Made by a program: the position numbers and the translations under genes
Shown here: piece after piece, positions 35,989 through 45,447 of the stretch
Position numbering within the stretch: the first letter of the stretch is position 1
How the letters are laid out: each line of letters begins with the position of its first letter
Assembly (NCBI GenBank): GCA_937858705.1
Contig: CALLZM010000006.1
Span: forward strand, 1 to 64,000
DNA: 64,000 nucleotides
DNA from: an uncultured Candidatus Saccharibacteria bacterium
GTDB taxonomy: Bacteria; Patescibacteriota; Saccharimonadia; Saccharimonadales; Saccharimonadaceae
Direction of reading: 5' to 3'
Notes under the pieces: model-generated
Seen by the model: the letters and a program-made list of their open reading frames with translations, nothing else
Database searches by the model: none
Told to the model about the DNA's origin: nothing

Positions 35989-37056
35989 CTACCCCCTCAT
36001 TAACCTTTCGAACTCTGTGAGATCAACAGCATATTCCCTGGCGCTATCGTAGGTAATGGTGCCGCTCTGAACCAAATTTGCCAGCGTGCGGTCCATCGTT
36101 TGCATACCCTGGTCGGCACCCGTTTGAATAACCGCGTCCAGCTGGTGGCTTTTGCCTTCGCGGATGATATTGCGCACTGCTGGATTGGCGATGAGAATTT
36201 CTGCCGCTACGACTCGCCCGCCGCCAATAGATGGAATAAGCCGCTGCGAACAGATAGCCATGAGGATATTTGACAGCTGAGCGCGAATCTGCGGCTGTTG
36301 ATGTGGCGGAAATACATCGATCATACGATCGATCGACTGTGCTGCCGAGTTGGTGTGCAGTGTCGCGAACACCAAGTGCCCCGTCTCAGCAATAGTGATG
36401 GCCGCCGAGATAGTTTCGAGGTCACGCATCTCACCGATGAGTACAACATCTGGGTCCTGGCGCAAGGAGGAACGAAGCGCCGCTGAGAAGCTATAGGTGT
36501 CATAGTGGACCTCTCGCTGAACAACCACCGATTTTTTGCTCTTGTGCGTAAACTCGATCGGATCTTCGATGGTAATGATGTGCTGTGACCGCTCAGTGTT
36601 GATTTTATCGACCAACGCAGCAAGTGTTGTTGACTTACCAGAACCAGTTGGACCGGTTACTAGCACAAGGCCTCGTGGAAAGTCGGCAAACTTTAGTACT
36701 ACTTCGGGCATACCGAGCTCTGTCACGCTCTTGATTTCGTTCGGAATAAGACGAAGTGCTGCTGCCAGATTGCCTCGTTCGTGAAAGGCATTGACACGGA
36801 AACGACCCAGAGTACCGAAGGCAAAGCTAAAGTCAAATTCTTTGTCTTTGAGCAAAATTTGCTGCTGGTCTTGGTCGAGGATAGCAAATACGAGCGCCTC
36901 AACTGCCGCTTCATCGAGTACATCGGTCCCTGGCACTGGCACTAAGACACTGTCGATCCTGAGCATTGGTGGCAACCCAACCTGCAAGTGAAGATCTGAC
37001 GCTCTTTTGCGTACTACTTCTTCTAGTAAAACTTCTATTCGTACTCCTTGGTTCAT
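35989..37056 (-). CDS. pilT: Type IV pilus retraction ATPase
   Basis: 355 aa. Secretion ATPase with Walker A GPTGSGKSTTLAAL, Asp box TIEDPIEFTHK, Walker B LIGEMRD and the AIRAEG-like VIREGKSHQL region at the end typical of PilT. Retraction of the pilus is what drives twitching and DNA uptake. Located between pilB and pilC. Confidence 0.95.
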   Translation of the reverse strand: MNQGVRIEVLLEEVVRKRASDLHLQVGLPPMLRIDSVLVPVPGTDVLDEAAVEALVFAILDQDQQQILLKDKEFDFSFAFGTLGRFRVNAFHERGNLAAALRLIPNEIKSVTELGMPEVVLKFADFPRGLVLVTGPTGSGKSTTLAALVDKINTERSQHIITIEDPIEFTHKSKKSVVVQREVHYDTYSFSAALRSSLRQDPDVVLIGEMRDLETISAAITIAETGHLVFATLHTNSAAQSIDRMIDVFPPHQQPQIRAQLSNILMAICSQRLIPSIGGGRVVAAEILIANPAVRNIIREGKSHQLDAVIQTGADQGMQTMDRTLANLVQSGTITYDSAREYAVDLTEFERLMRG

Positions 37057-37066
37057 ATGTTCCTCC

Positions 37067-38827
37067 TTATGCTGTGTCTGATGTTACTCGATTTACTTCT
37101 TCTAGCGTGGTGATGCCCTGTAGTGCTTTCAGATAACCATCTTGCCGCATAGTGATCATACCTTCGGCAACTGCCTGCTTCTGAATCTCACTACTGGTTG
37201 CTTGTCTGGTGATGAGCGCCTGAATAGTATCGCTCACATCCATTACTTCGTAAAGACCAGCTCGACCACTGTACCCGTGGGGTGTTAGTGGCGTATCACG
37301 ACCCTTTACTAAAGTATAAGCGTTTTGACCCGCTAGTGGCAAATCTTTATAGCCCAAATCGGCTGATACTTGTGCCACTTCAGCTTTGGTCTTCGGTAAT
37401 AAGTGTCCCACAGTAGTGAGAATATTTTGTGTTTCAATCGGGCTGGACCAGTAGGCGTCTCGTTTGGTAGCCACTCGCCGAACAAGGCGCTGACCAATGA
37501 TAGTGTTCACCGTACTGGCGATAAGGAATGGCTCGATTTTCATATCGAGCAACCTTGGCAGTACTCCGGCCGCCGAATTGGTGTGCAGAGTCGAAAATAC
37601 CAAGTGCCCAGTAAGCGCTGCCTGCACACCAAGATTGGCAGTTTCCGCGTCACGCATCTCACCCACCATCACGACATCGGGGTCTTGACGCAAAATAGAG
37701 CGCAGGCCAGACGCAAATGTAAGACCAACTTCACTGTTCACCTGAATCTGGTTAACGCCGTCCATTTTGTACTCAACCGGATCTTCGAGTGTAACGATGT
37801 TGATGCTGTCATTTTTGATTTCCTTGATGAGTGCATACAAACTGGTCGACTTACCAGAGCCTGTCGGACCGCTCGTCAGCACCATGCCATTCGGTCGCTT
37901 GACTCCTTTACGAATAGCTCTGAGTGCTCTACCGGCATAGCCCATCTCTTCTAGGTCGAAGCTACTGCCTGTTTTGTCGAGTAAACGAATGACCACTTGT
38001 TCGCCCCATACAACAGGACTGATAGCAATACGAAGGTCGACTTCTTTATTACCGACTTGCACAGCAAATTGTCCATCTTGCGGAACGCGATGTTCATCAA
38101 TCTTGAGTTCGGACAAGATTTTGATACGACTCACCAGCGCCGGTTCGATACTTTTTGGTAGCTGCATCAATTCTCTGAGCACACCGTCAATTCGACAACG
38201 AATTTTGAGCGATTTCTCGAGTGGCTCAATATGAACATCGCTGGCGCGAGACTTTACGGCGTATTCAAGGATGGTACTGAGCGCCCGACTAATGGGCGAA
38301 TCTTGAACAATTGTTTTAATATCGCTATTTTCTTGCTGCGCCTCGTGCTGAGAGGCTTCAGCTGCGACATTCACACTTGAAAGATCAGTTTTGTATTGGT
38401 CGAGAACATGCCGTATACCAGATTCCGACGCCATAAATACCTTGAGCGGTCGCTGAATACGACTAGAAAGATAGTCAACAGCTTGCACATTATTGGCGTC
38501 TAACATGGCGACTGCTAAGCGGTTGTTCACTTCAGCAAGTGGCACTGCCATGAATCGCTCTGCTACCTCCGACGATAGCAGACCCAGCACTTCTTGATCG
38601 ATGATACTATTGGCAAGATTTATATAGGGCACTCCAGACACTTGGGCAATGCCATGTGCCAATAGTTCATCGTCAAGCAATCTCTTAGACGACAGCACGC
38701 TCAAGATAGGCTGCGATTGTTTTTTTGCCTCCCCTAAAGACTCGTCCAGATCTGCACGCGCTAAAAGCCCCTCATCGACGAGGAGTTCGAGCAGCTTGTC
38801 CTGGATATCGTCTGTCATTATAGGCAT
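37067..38827 (-). CDS. pilB: Type IV pilus assembly ATPase, zinc cysteines absent
   Basis: 586 aa. N-terminal T2SSE-N domain (1-150), N2 domain (170-300), then Walker A GPTGSGKSTSLYAL, VTLEDPVEYKMDGV and VGEMRDAETA. It powers pilus extension. Most PilB/GspE carry a tetracysteine zinc site after the ATPase core; here the matching region (RRVATKRDAYWSSP...PHGYSGRAGLYEVM) has no cysteines. The gene starts a few bases after the 75-aa gene. Confidence 0.95.
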   Translation of the reverse strand: MPIMTDDIQDKLLELLVDEGLLARADLDESLGEAKKQSQPILSVLSSKRLLDDELLAHGIAQVSGVPYINLANSIIDQEVLGLLSSEVAERFMAVPLAEVNNRLAVAMLDANNVQAVDYLSSRIQRPLKVFMASESGIRHVLDQYKTDLSSVNVAAEASQHEAQQENSDIKTIVQDSPISRALSTILEYAVKSRASDVHIEPLEKSLKIRCRIDGVLRELMQLPKSIEPALVSRIKILSELKIDEHRVPQDGQFAVQVGNKEVDLRIAISPVVWGEQVVIRLLDKTGSSFDLEEMGYAGRALRAIRKGVKRPNGMVLTSGPTGSGKSTSLYALIKEIKNDSINIVTLEDPVEYKMDGVNQIQVNSEVGLTFASGLRSILRQDPDVVMVGEMRDAETANLGVQAALTGHLVFSTLHTNSAAGVLPRLLDMKIEPFLIASTVNTIIGQRLVRRVATKRDAYWSSPIETQNILTTVGHLLPKTKAEVAQVSADLGYKDLPLAGQNAYTLVKGRDTPLTPHGYSGRAGLYEVMDVSDTIQALITRQATSSEIQKQAVAEGMITMRQDGYLKALQGITTLEEVNRVTSDTA

Positions 38828-38839
38828 GACTCGATACTC

Positions 38840-39067
38840 CTATGGTGAGTTTGTTTCTGTCTGGATAGTTACAGTTGGGTTGATGGCATCACTGTTGAAT
38901 ATTTTTTCACTTGGCTCAACCACCTCAGCACTGATTTCCTGAAAGGTATCTACCTTAACGCCGTCTTCTGGCAACTTGAGAACTGGTATCGAGCTAGCGA
39001 TAAAAAACGCGATAACACTCGATACTGATGCTACGAGAATAATAGTTGCTATTTCTGATTTCTTCAT
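38840..39067 (-). CDS. Small single-pass protein of the pilus operon
   Basis: 75 aa. One N-terminal helix (about 6-28) then an acidic, Thr/Glu-rich extracytoplasmic part. It takes the place of pilP, between pilO and pilB, but has no cysteine or lipobox and is much shorter, so it is called only a pilus-operon protein. Its start overlaps the pilO stop. Confidence 0.7.
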   Translation of the reverse strand: MKKSEIATIILVASVSSVIAFFIASSIPVLKLPEDGVKVDTFQEISAEVVEPSEKIFNSDAINPTVTIQTETNSP

Positions 39068-39741
39068 GGTTTTACCACCTTCTTCTGTAGCTCAACTATC
39101 TTTGCTGGCTCATAATAAGCGTGAGCTTCAATCATCATGGTGTAGCGGTTGTCCGATCGTTCGATGGATAGGTTGTCAACACCAATGACACGAATAGACT
39201 TCTCGAATCGTTCGAGAAGCTCCTGTAAGGCATCTGCTCTCGTTGCAATAACAGTGAGTCGTATAGGCAGCGATGAGCTAGAGCCTTCTTCGCTGCTAGT
39301 CGTCTCGCTTTCCGTACTGTCACCTGTGACGCTTAATGATTCAATCGAGAGACCACTAATACCTTTTGCTAATACATCTTGTATAGAAGCGCCTGCAGCC
39401 AGACCATTCGCATCTGCTGGAAGTGCATCGAGAATTGATTGTAAAGCTTTATTGTGTGGACTCGCCTTCACTGCGTTGAGCCCTTTATTCGTTTCTAGCA
39501 CTCGAATGTTTTCGCTGAGGACTTGGATATTCTGATTGCTTACTTTCAGGCTATCGAGCGTCTTACTTTTTTCAGACACTACTTTGCCGGAAAAGAGCAG
39601 CTGCTGGAAGATAAGCCATGAAATTACGAGGCAAAGACCGACTGTCGCTGAAGCGATAGCCACCATGACGAACATAGTTTTATTCGATTGCTGAATCTTT
39701 TGTCGCTTACGAACACTTGTGGTTTGCTTGCTACTGCTCAT
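39064..39741 (-). CDS. pilO: PilO-like alignment protein
   Basis: 225 aa from ATG 39741 (a longer frame would run into pilN). One membrane helix (about 23-45), a coiled coil (50-85) and a C-terminal ferredoxin-like fold are evident; in other pili PilO pairs with PilN. Sequence identity to known PilO is low by eye, so the call rests on order and topology. Confidence 0.78.
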   Translation of the reverse strand: MSSSKQTTSVRKRQKIQQSNKTMFVMVAIASATVGLCLVISWLIFQQLLFSGKVVSEKSKTLDSLKVSNQNIQVLSENIRVLETNKGLNAVKASPHNKALQSILDALPADANGLAAGASIQDVLAKGISGLSIESLSVTGDSTESETTSSEEGSSSSLPIRLTVIATRADALQELLERFEKSIRVIGVDNLSIERSDNRYTMMIEAHAYYEPAKIVELQKKVVKP

Positions 39742-40456
39742 TTTCGGTATCCTTTGCCGTATTAGTAAACAGACTATCAGGTACGCGTAGTCGTGAATCG
39801 GTAAGGTCAAAGCTTCCCTGTGGACGAACGATCTTCATAGTATCAACCGAGCTCGAGAACAACTGCTTGTTGTATACAAATGAGAGGGTAAACCGTAGTA
39901 CGACTCGACCACTTCCATCCTCACCTAGCGATGACTCACCAACCTCTACACTATCAGCGATTGGTTCAGATTTCGTTTCACCATCTACTGTATACTCAAG
40001 ATTCGTATTAGCGATTGTCTTCTTGAGAAGCTCTACAGCCGCATAGCCATTTTGTGCCGTACCCTCAAGAGATATAGCGGTATCTTCTGGAAGCAATTTA
40101 ATATTGCTGAACAAAACGCTGTTTCTGCCGCCTGGATTTATGGCCTGCAAGATAGTGAAGATGCGTGAATCCCGCGCTTTATCTTGATGGATGGCATCGA
40201 CATGTGCAAGCTGATTCTGGATAGTTACTAGATCATTTACATCGGTAACTTGTGATAATGTTGCATATTCCTTTTTAATACCATCCTGGACCAATGCTCC
40301 GCGCACAGATTGAATACCCCATAAAACACCGAGGAGCACTGCCAATCCAACCGCTGCTAAAATAACAATGATTGAGAATGAAATAGCCATGCGTCGTGCT
40401 TTTTCAGCTTTCAAAAATTCTTGCTTAACATCAGGAATCAGGTTTATTTGAATCAT
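39731..40456 (-). CDS. pilN: PilN-like alignment protein
   Basis: 241 aa. Starts MIQINLIPDVKQEFLKAEK, the short motif (xINLLP) by which PilN binds PilM, followed by one helix (about 23-48) and a coiled coil. It overlaps pilM by four bases and pilO by about ten. Confidence 0.85.
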   Translation of the reverse strand: MIQINLIPDVKQEFLKAEKARRMAISFSIIVILAAVGLAVLLGVLWGIQSVRGALVQDGIKKEYATLSQVTDVNDLVTIQNQLAHVDAIHQDKARDSRIFTILQAINPGGRNSVLFSNIKLLPEDTAISLEGTAQNGYAAVELLKKTIANTNLEYTVDGETKSEPIADSVEVGESSLGEDGSGRVVLRFTLSFVYNKQLFSSSVDTMKIVRPQGSFDLTDSRLRVPDSLFTNTAKDTENEQ

Positions 40457-41502
40457 TTATCTGCTCCTCTCTTCGCTAGGCCAACTGCAGTAGCAAACTC
40501 ATAAGCGACTGGAGCAAGCTGTGTCTGGACAGATTGGTCTATGCGCACACCTTGCCATGGGTTTGCCACTTGTGCTGGCAAGCCACTCTTTGTGGTCAGA
40601 TACTCTAGCATGCCAGGCAAAACACCCGCAAAACCAGTAAGCAACATGCCGTTGATAGCAATGCTTGCATACTGCGTCTGGAAGAACTTGATCGATTTGG
40701 ATACTTCATTGGCGAAGTTGTCGAGTACGGGGTCGATAGCCCGGAGTACTTGTCCATCTAGACGGTCGGGCGCTAGGCCAAACTTCAGGATAAACTGCCG
40801 TGCTTGGTCTTCTTGCACGCTCAAGTTTTGTACAGCCGACTTGATGAGTGACTTGAGACCCAGAGGAATGGTACGAATAAGTCGTGGTGCTTCACCGTAT
40901 ACAACAGCAATATCCGTTGAATTCTCGCCCATATCCAGCAAGAAAAGCGCCTGCTGATTGCCAACTGGCACCAATGAGCGAACCAAAGCTATAGGGTCTG
41001 GCTCAGCCGCGAGTACATTCAAGCCCAATCCTTCGACCATCTCTAGCCTGTCTTCGGCATACTGAATAGCTGTGCTAGTGAGCAAGACTTCTCTCTTGCC
41101 AGAAGTCTTGAGTGACGGGCCAAGCAGTGCCCAATCTACCTTGGCTTCATCGGCCGCCATAGGAATATACTGGTCGATTTGATATTTCATCGTAGCCTTC
41201 AGCTCAGCTTCGGTGCCATCTGGCACTTCTATGACTGTTGTGAAAGTCTTGTTCGAAGGAAGGCCTATGACAACATTCTTCGTTTTGATACCACTTTGAC
41301 CAACGGCAGTCATGATAACTTCGCCCAAACGACGGTTTGACTCCGCCGAATCACTCGCCGTTACAGTACTGTCGACTGGCACATACGCATACTTGTCAAG
41401 CGACCAGCCTCGCTTGGCATCACCATTCAACTGCACAATTCGGATAGCGTTACTTCCGATATCTAGTGCAAAAAAATCGCCCAACCCTTTAAATATACCC
41501 AT
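40453..41502 (-). CDS. pilM: PilM, actin-like pilus protein
   Basis: 349 aa. It has the actin-like ATPase fold: FFALDIGSNAIRIVQL (phosphate 1), a LFLLDMGENSTDIAVV block (phosphate 2), and MLLTGFAGVLPGMLEY (adenosine). PilM joins PilN in the cytoplasmic ring. The stop overlaps pilN. It starts 43 bases after the large exported protein gene. Confidence 0.93.
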   Translation of the reverse strand: MGIFKGLGDFFALDIGSNAIRIVQLNGDAKRGWSLDKYAYVPVDSTVTASDSAESNRRLGEVIMTAVGQSGIKTKNVVIGLPSNKTFTTVIEVPDGTEAELKATMKYQIDQYIPMAADEAKVDWALLGPSLKTSGKREVLLTSTAIQYAEDRLEMVEGLGLNVLAAEPDPIALVRSLVPVGNQQALFLLDMGENSTDIAVVYGEAPRLIRTIPLGLKSLIKSAVQNLSVQEDQARQFILKFGLAPDRLDGQVLRAIDPVLDNFANEVSKSIKFFQTQYASIAINGMLLTGFAGVLPGMLEYLTTKSGLPAQVANPWQGVRIDQSVQTQLAPVAYEFATAVGLAKRGADK

Positions 41503-41544
41503 ACTATCCTCTATTATACATAACCATAAGCGTTAAATACAACC

Positions 41545-44500
41545 CTAATATCGCGGAGAAAGCTCACGAGTGTATTCCGTCCTAATAGCCTGGCTATTTG
41601 TTGCTCCCCCTCCGCTCATCAATGCTCGTGCTTGTAGCCATAAATACGCATCGGCCCGTAAGTTCAATTTTTCAGCAGGTCTGCTTAAGCTCGCCTTATC
41701 GTTACCGTCTGCACCAGCCGTACGCCTGAGATAGAGGTGTTTGGTTTGGATTGGACCATTGACAGTAAGCTGCTTATCGCATGTTTTCGTCGTAAGACCG
41801 CTATAGTAGTGTGGGGTAGGTACTGCGCCACAGGTGCTAACAGTGTCCGCCAGTAGCCACGCATCAACATTTGTTACCCCGCTATCGATCTGAATCGTAG
41901 TCGCTTTTAGGACAAGCTGCGGCAAGCTACCAATATTCGTATACGATCCCGGACTATAAGTAATATTGCCCTTTATGATAATGGTTGGTGCCTCGATGAC
42001 AACGGATTTAGTGAAACCATTCATAGCATTAATAGTCACCGTACCACTCGTTCTTTTATAGTGATAGCCTGTCTGAAGATTGCTACTAGGAGAAGCAGTC
42101 CAGTCTCCAGATGATGATTTCTCTGTCCACCCATTTGCCTCAGTAAAGTTATTCATGACATTAGGAGCGGCGCTAAGAGTGCCGTAATGACCCGGCTGTG
42201 AGCCAGTATTAGCGAATGTAAGACCCGTCTGAACAGCAGTCGTCGAGCCACCGTTTTTTAATACTCCCGCAGTATAGGTGTTGATACGATTTGGTGCAAA
42301 CGCCGCATATTCAATCCAGCTCCCATATCTGTTGCTTCCGATATCGGCGCTCCCAGTAATGATTTTCCCATTTGTTGAGCGAACCATCACATCACCACCA
42401 GTGATCTGGACCAGTGGTGACTTGCTCACCGTCGTACAAACGACACCACTTATTCGATTATCTTTGTTCGTCACTGAATTTGCGTGGCTATACTTACTTA
42501 CTGCCGCAAAATAGCACACTTTATCACCCGGCTCAACCAGATTACTGCCTATCGTTTGCTCTAGCTTAGCAATATTATCACTGTTCAAACCCACTCGAAA
42601 CTTGGCAGTATATACCAAGAGCTTGCATCTATTTGCTCCCAAACTCTTAAGATTGCCTGCGCCAAATATTTTTTCAGCCAAATCGCATGCCCAAGCAGTT
42701 CCGTTTGTCGTCTTGCCTTCAATAGCGCTCGTCTTAGTGCTAGCAGTTGTCGGTGGAGTAAAAGAACTGCTAGCAGGTATAACCACGCGAATTAGACCAC
42801 CAAATGAGCCACTTTCACGGTCTGTAGTTCCGTCATTTTTGATTGAAGCCTTCACATCAACAGTGCCCCCAGCACTAATATGTGCTGGGTCTACAGAGTC
42901 AACCGATGGTACAAGATTATAATTAGGAGGTGTTGTTTGCAATTTCACGCAGGCAGGCCTCGAGAAACGCAAGCTCGTATCACCAGCTCGGTATGGTGCA
43001 GCGATTCTTTGACAAAGATAGTTCTGATTTGAGGTTGGGTCAGTCGCTACTTTCATGAGCCGGTCTTCATTTAGTCCTCCGTTTTTTGTATGATAAGTGC
43101 GGCTGGCACCCTTGGCAAATGACTTACTCGCAAGTAAATAGCCCTTCGGATTCCACCCACTAATTCCGCTCCCTCCTGTATCTCCTGCTTTATAAGCATT
43201 TATCTGAGCGAGAGTCTTACGGTAAAAAGTCTGGACTGCTGGCTGTCTGGCCGAAGATGCACTCTCACCAACATTCTTTACCTGATGTATAAAATAGACA
43301 TCTTGCCCAGTACTGGCCTTGGCAATATTTGCATCAGTATATGTTGCGGGTAGGCTGGAATAATTACTCCAAGTCTTAGTTACATTATTTATGGGTGTGC
43401 CCCCGTCGTAGACTTTAACCTTACTCGTCGCACCCAGTTCCCATTCCATGCAACCTGGGTCATAATAAATACCGTCATACGGGAGACCAAACTGTACAGT
43501 GTTATTGCCATAGACATTATACATGAGCAGTTCGTATCGCTTACCGGGTTGAGCAGTAAAAGTTATAGTCGTGTTGGCATTTTGGCTTGATGCAGGCTTC
43601 CACCAGCCGTCTTTAGTCTTTTTCCCATTGGGTATTGTGATAGACACTGGGTCTTCGTCCCATTTATTCGCTCCTTTAGGCGCTGCGCGCAGTTTTATCT
43701 TCATAGTTTTTGGCTGGACATCAGTTTGTAGATTATCGAGATCATAAAATTTGATACTAGCCTTCTTTGGAGAAGTCACTTCACAACTACTACCAAACTT
43801 CATTATATAGTCATAGTATTGCTTTGGTGTCTTTGTTTGCTCTAGAGTCACTTCGTGACCATCGCCAGCTGCATGGATAATAGTACCGTCATCCGTCGAA
43901 AGTCTAAACCCATTCTGAATACCGTCCCATCCACAGCCCGTATCATTACAGGTCTTCCCCCATCCGTCATGACTTGCCCATTTCTGTGTTTCGCCATCTT
44001 TGTCTTTATAGGTGGGGCGAGTCGCCTTGTCGCTGTACTGCTTCTTATGAGTTGCCGTAATGGCAATGACAAACATACCAGTTGATGGATCTCGTTGATC
44101 TTTAGTAAACTCCGGCACACTGTATGTCAAACTACCGCCATCTTTACAAGCCTTTTGATCTTTACCCGTACCTACCGTTGGGGTGTACTTACCCGATTCG
44201 ATTTTTAGCTTAGTCAAAGTACCGTCAGCATCTTGCCTATCAAAACGAAAATTAGTGATTACCGTGCCGCTACCTAAATCCGTCTTGGCAAGAGCATGCC
44301 TATCTTGATTCTGTCTATAATCGTGGCTACTGAACGGGCAGTAGTTTATATCAGTAATCGTTATTTTATTCCCTTTAGCATTCTTAAAATATGCCTTTGC
44401 TTTCACTCCTGCTTTTCGAACAAAGCGAGTCTCGCCTGCGATTAAGGTTGTGCTGCCGCTATAATAAGTGTTTGCGTAAGCTGATGCACTTCCAATACCC

Positions 44501-44553
44501 GCAAAGACTAAAACAGTGCTTATGCCCAACAAAACTTTATAGAATTTGCCCAT
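41545..44553 (-). CDS. Large exported protein at the head of the pilus operon
   Basis: 1002 aa with a signal peptide (residues 1-27, ending SAYANT). No transmembrane anchor or sorting motif is found at the C-terminus. Three regions are visible: a cysteine-bearing first half, a DUF11-like central part (about 540-690, NLVPSVDSVDPAHISAGG...), and a beta-helix-like end (about 830-960) with repeated short beta strands. By position, size and export it is a candidate tip adhesin like PilY1, but no von Willebrand domain was recognised. It sits between the TPR-like gene and pilM; gaps are only 4 and 42 bases. Confidence 0.75.
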   Translation of the reverse strand: MGKFYKVLLGISTVLVFAGIGSASAYANTYYSGSTTLIAGETRFVRKAGVKAKAYFKNAKGNKITITDINYCPFSSHDYRQNQDRHALAKTDLGSGTVITNFRFDRQDADGTLTKLKIESGKYTPTVGTGKDQKACKDGGSLTYSVPEFTKDQRDPSTGMFVIAITATHKKQYSDKATRPTYKDKDGETQKWASHDGWGKTCNDTGCGWDGIQNGFRLSTDDGTIIHAAGDGHEVTLEQTKTPKQYYDYIMKFGSSCEVTSPKKASIKFYDLDNLQTDVQPKTMKIKLRAAPKGANKWDEDPVSITIPNGKKTKDGWWKPASSQNANTTITFTAQPGKRYELLMYNVYGNNTVQFGLPYDGIYYDPGCMEWELGATSKVKVYDGGTPINNVTKTWSNYSSLPATYTDANIAKASTGQDVYFIHQVKNVGESASSARQPAVQTFYRKTLAQINAYKAGDTGGSGISGWNPKGYLLASKSFAKGASRTYHTKNGGLNEDRLMKVATDPTSNQNYLCQRIAAPYRAGDTSLRFSRPACVKLQTTPPNYNLVPSVDSVDPAHISAGGTVDVKASIKNDGTTDRESGSFGGLIRVVIPASSSFTPPTTASTKTSAIEGKTTNGTAWACDLAEKIFGAGNLKSLGANRCKLLVYTAKFRVGLNSDNIAKLEQTIGSNLVEPGDKVCYFAAVSKYSHANSVTNKDNRISGVVCTTVSKSPLVQITGGDVMVRSTNGKIITGSADIGSNRYGSWIEYAAFAPNRINTYTAGVLKNGGSTTAVQTGLTFANTGSQPGHYGTLSAAPNVMNNFTEANGWTEKSSSGDWTASPSSNLQTGYHYKRTSGTVTINAMNGFTKSVVIEAPTIIIKGNITYSPGSYTNIGSLPQLVLKATTIQIDSGVTNVDAWLLADTVSTCGAVPTPHYYSGLTTKTCDKQLTVNGPIQTKHLYLRRTAGADGNDKASLSRPAEKLNLRADAYLWLQARALMSGGGATNSQAIRTEYTRELSPRY

Positions 44554-44557
44554 AGAC

Positions 44558-45151
44558 CTACCCTTTTGCTCCTTCCAGTGTTTCTATTTGCTCTATATAA
44601 AACTCAATCCTACTGCTTTCCCGCTCTTTACCCATTTCGTCAAGCGTATCATCAAGCCTTATGACCTCAAGCGCCTTTTTAGCTAGCTCTTTTGCTTTTG
44701 CATACTCACCTGCATCGCCAGCGGCAACCATATATTCTTTATAAAAACCGCTCTCAACGGTATCTTTTTTTGTATATTCCGTCATGAGATCATCGGCTTT
44801 TTCGTAATATGGCAATGCCTGTTTGGCATCATCACTGGCTGTCAATGCACGACCTGCTGCATAATACTCCGGAAAATACACCAGCCCCGACTTTTCAGGA
44901 GTTTTATTTCGAAGCTCATCTACTGTCATTCCTGTAGCATCTTTCACCGCTTTAGCCTGGTCTTCCTGGCTCGACTCGACGAAATTGATATCGTTTAGCT
45001 TATCGGCATTAACCTCGCGGAGCTGTTCATGCCGCCACCACAAAAACCCGCCAACAGCAGCCAAAAGTACCACTACGGCAATCGCGATAATCGCAAGTAG
45101 TTTCTTATTTACGGGTTGTTTCTTTTTTTGCTTCATCTGTATTATAGCCAT
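44558..45151 (-). CDS. Membrane-anchored TPR-like protein
   Basis: 197 aa. One helix (about 18-40) follows a basic N-terminus; the rest is charged helical with TPR-like spacing (YYAAGRALTASDDAKQALPYYEKADDL, AGDAGEYAKAKELAKKALEVI). The start has AGGAG seven bases upstream. It is the first gene of the pilus operon, with TTGCGC/16-nt/TACAAT ahead of it. Pilot or scaffold role is inferred only from position. Confidence 0.72.
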   Translation of the reverse strand: MAIIQMKQKKKQPVNKKLLAIIAIAVVVLLAAVGGFLWWRHEQLREVNADKLNDINFVESSQEDQAKAVKDATGMTVDELRNKTPEKSGLVYFPEYYAAGRALTASDDAKQALPYYEKADDLMTEYTKKDTVESGFYKEYMVAAGDAGEYAKAKELAKKALEVIRLDDTLDEMGKERESSRIEFYIEQIETLEGAKG

Positions 45152-45170
45152 ATAATCTCCTTATGCTAAT

Positions 45171-45198
45171 TGTAACATAGCAACACTTATGCGCAAAT
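45171..45198 (-). promoter_or_regulatory. Promoter of the type IV pilus operon
   Basis: TTGCGC (45198-45193), 16-nt spacer, TACAAT (45176-45171), with AGGAG just before the start of the first gene. The leader is very short. Confidence 0.6.
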
Positions 45199-45216
45199 AA
45201 TCACTTATATCTGATA

Positions 45217-45320
45217 TACTGTGTATAGTATGAGTTCACTTTCCATCGGCATGGTGAGGTTTTAACTCAACTACCTTTTGAGCTAAAACTACGGATGCCA
45301 CCCACCGACCGTGGGGGTCG
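45217..45320 (+). other. Structured element beginning like ychF, with competing hairpins
   Basis: A TATACT (45217-45222) stands before an 11-codon frame (45232-45267, MSSLSIGMVRF) whose first ~20 bases match the start of ychF (45993). The same bases then form a nested stem: GGCAT/ATGCC, GTTTTA/TAAAAC and CTCAA/TTGAG (45248-45299). Four five-base blocks follow without gaps, CCCAC-CGACC-GTGGG-GGTCG (45301-45320), in which blocks 1 and 3, or 2 and 4, can pair but not both. The element fits no riboswitch class that I know; whether it is transcribed is not shown. Confidence 0.4.
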
Positions 45321-45378
45321 CGGATACTCAAACTCCTACGTATATGTAATCCGATCATTATCATAATGTTAACTATAC

Positions 45379-45429
45379 TTGACATTAATATTCGTATATG
45401 CTAGCATAAATGTAAAGTAAACTTTACAT
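45379..45429 (+). promoter_or_regulatory. Promoter and operator of the XRE/membrane operon
   Basis: TTGACA (45379-45384), 17-nt spacer and TAGCAT (45402-45407) form the promoter. Immediately after, ATGTAAAGT and ACTTTACAT flank a central AA (45410-45429), a 9-bp-arm palindrome over the transcription start. Binding there would block initiation, so the XRE protein of the operon is its natural ligand. Confidence 0.75.
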
Positions 45430-45447
45430 AAGGAGTAAGCAACAATT

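Noticed and set aside
45232-45267. Truncated ychF pseudogene
   Set aside because: Only about 20 bases match; no homology follows. Treated as part of a structured element instead.
45248-45320. Fluoride, c-di-GMP or cobalamin riboswitch
   Set aside because: The conserved bases of these classes are absent.
45301-45320. Classical H-type pseudoknot
   Set aside because: The four five-base blocks have no linkers, which is sterically unlikely; they are better viewed as exclusive hairpins.
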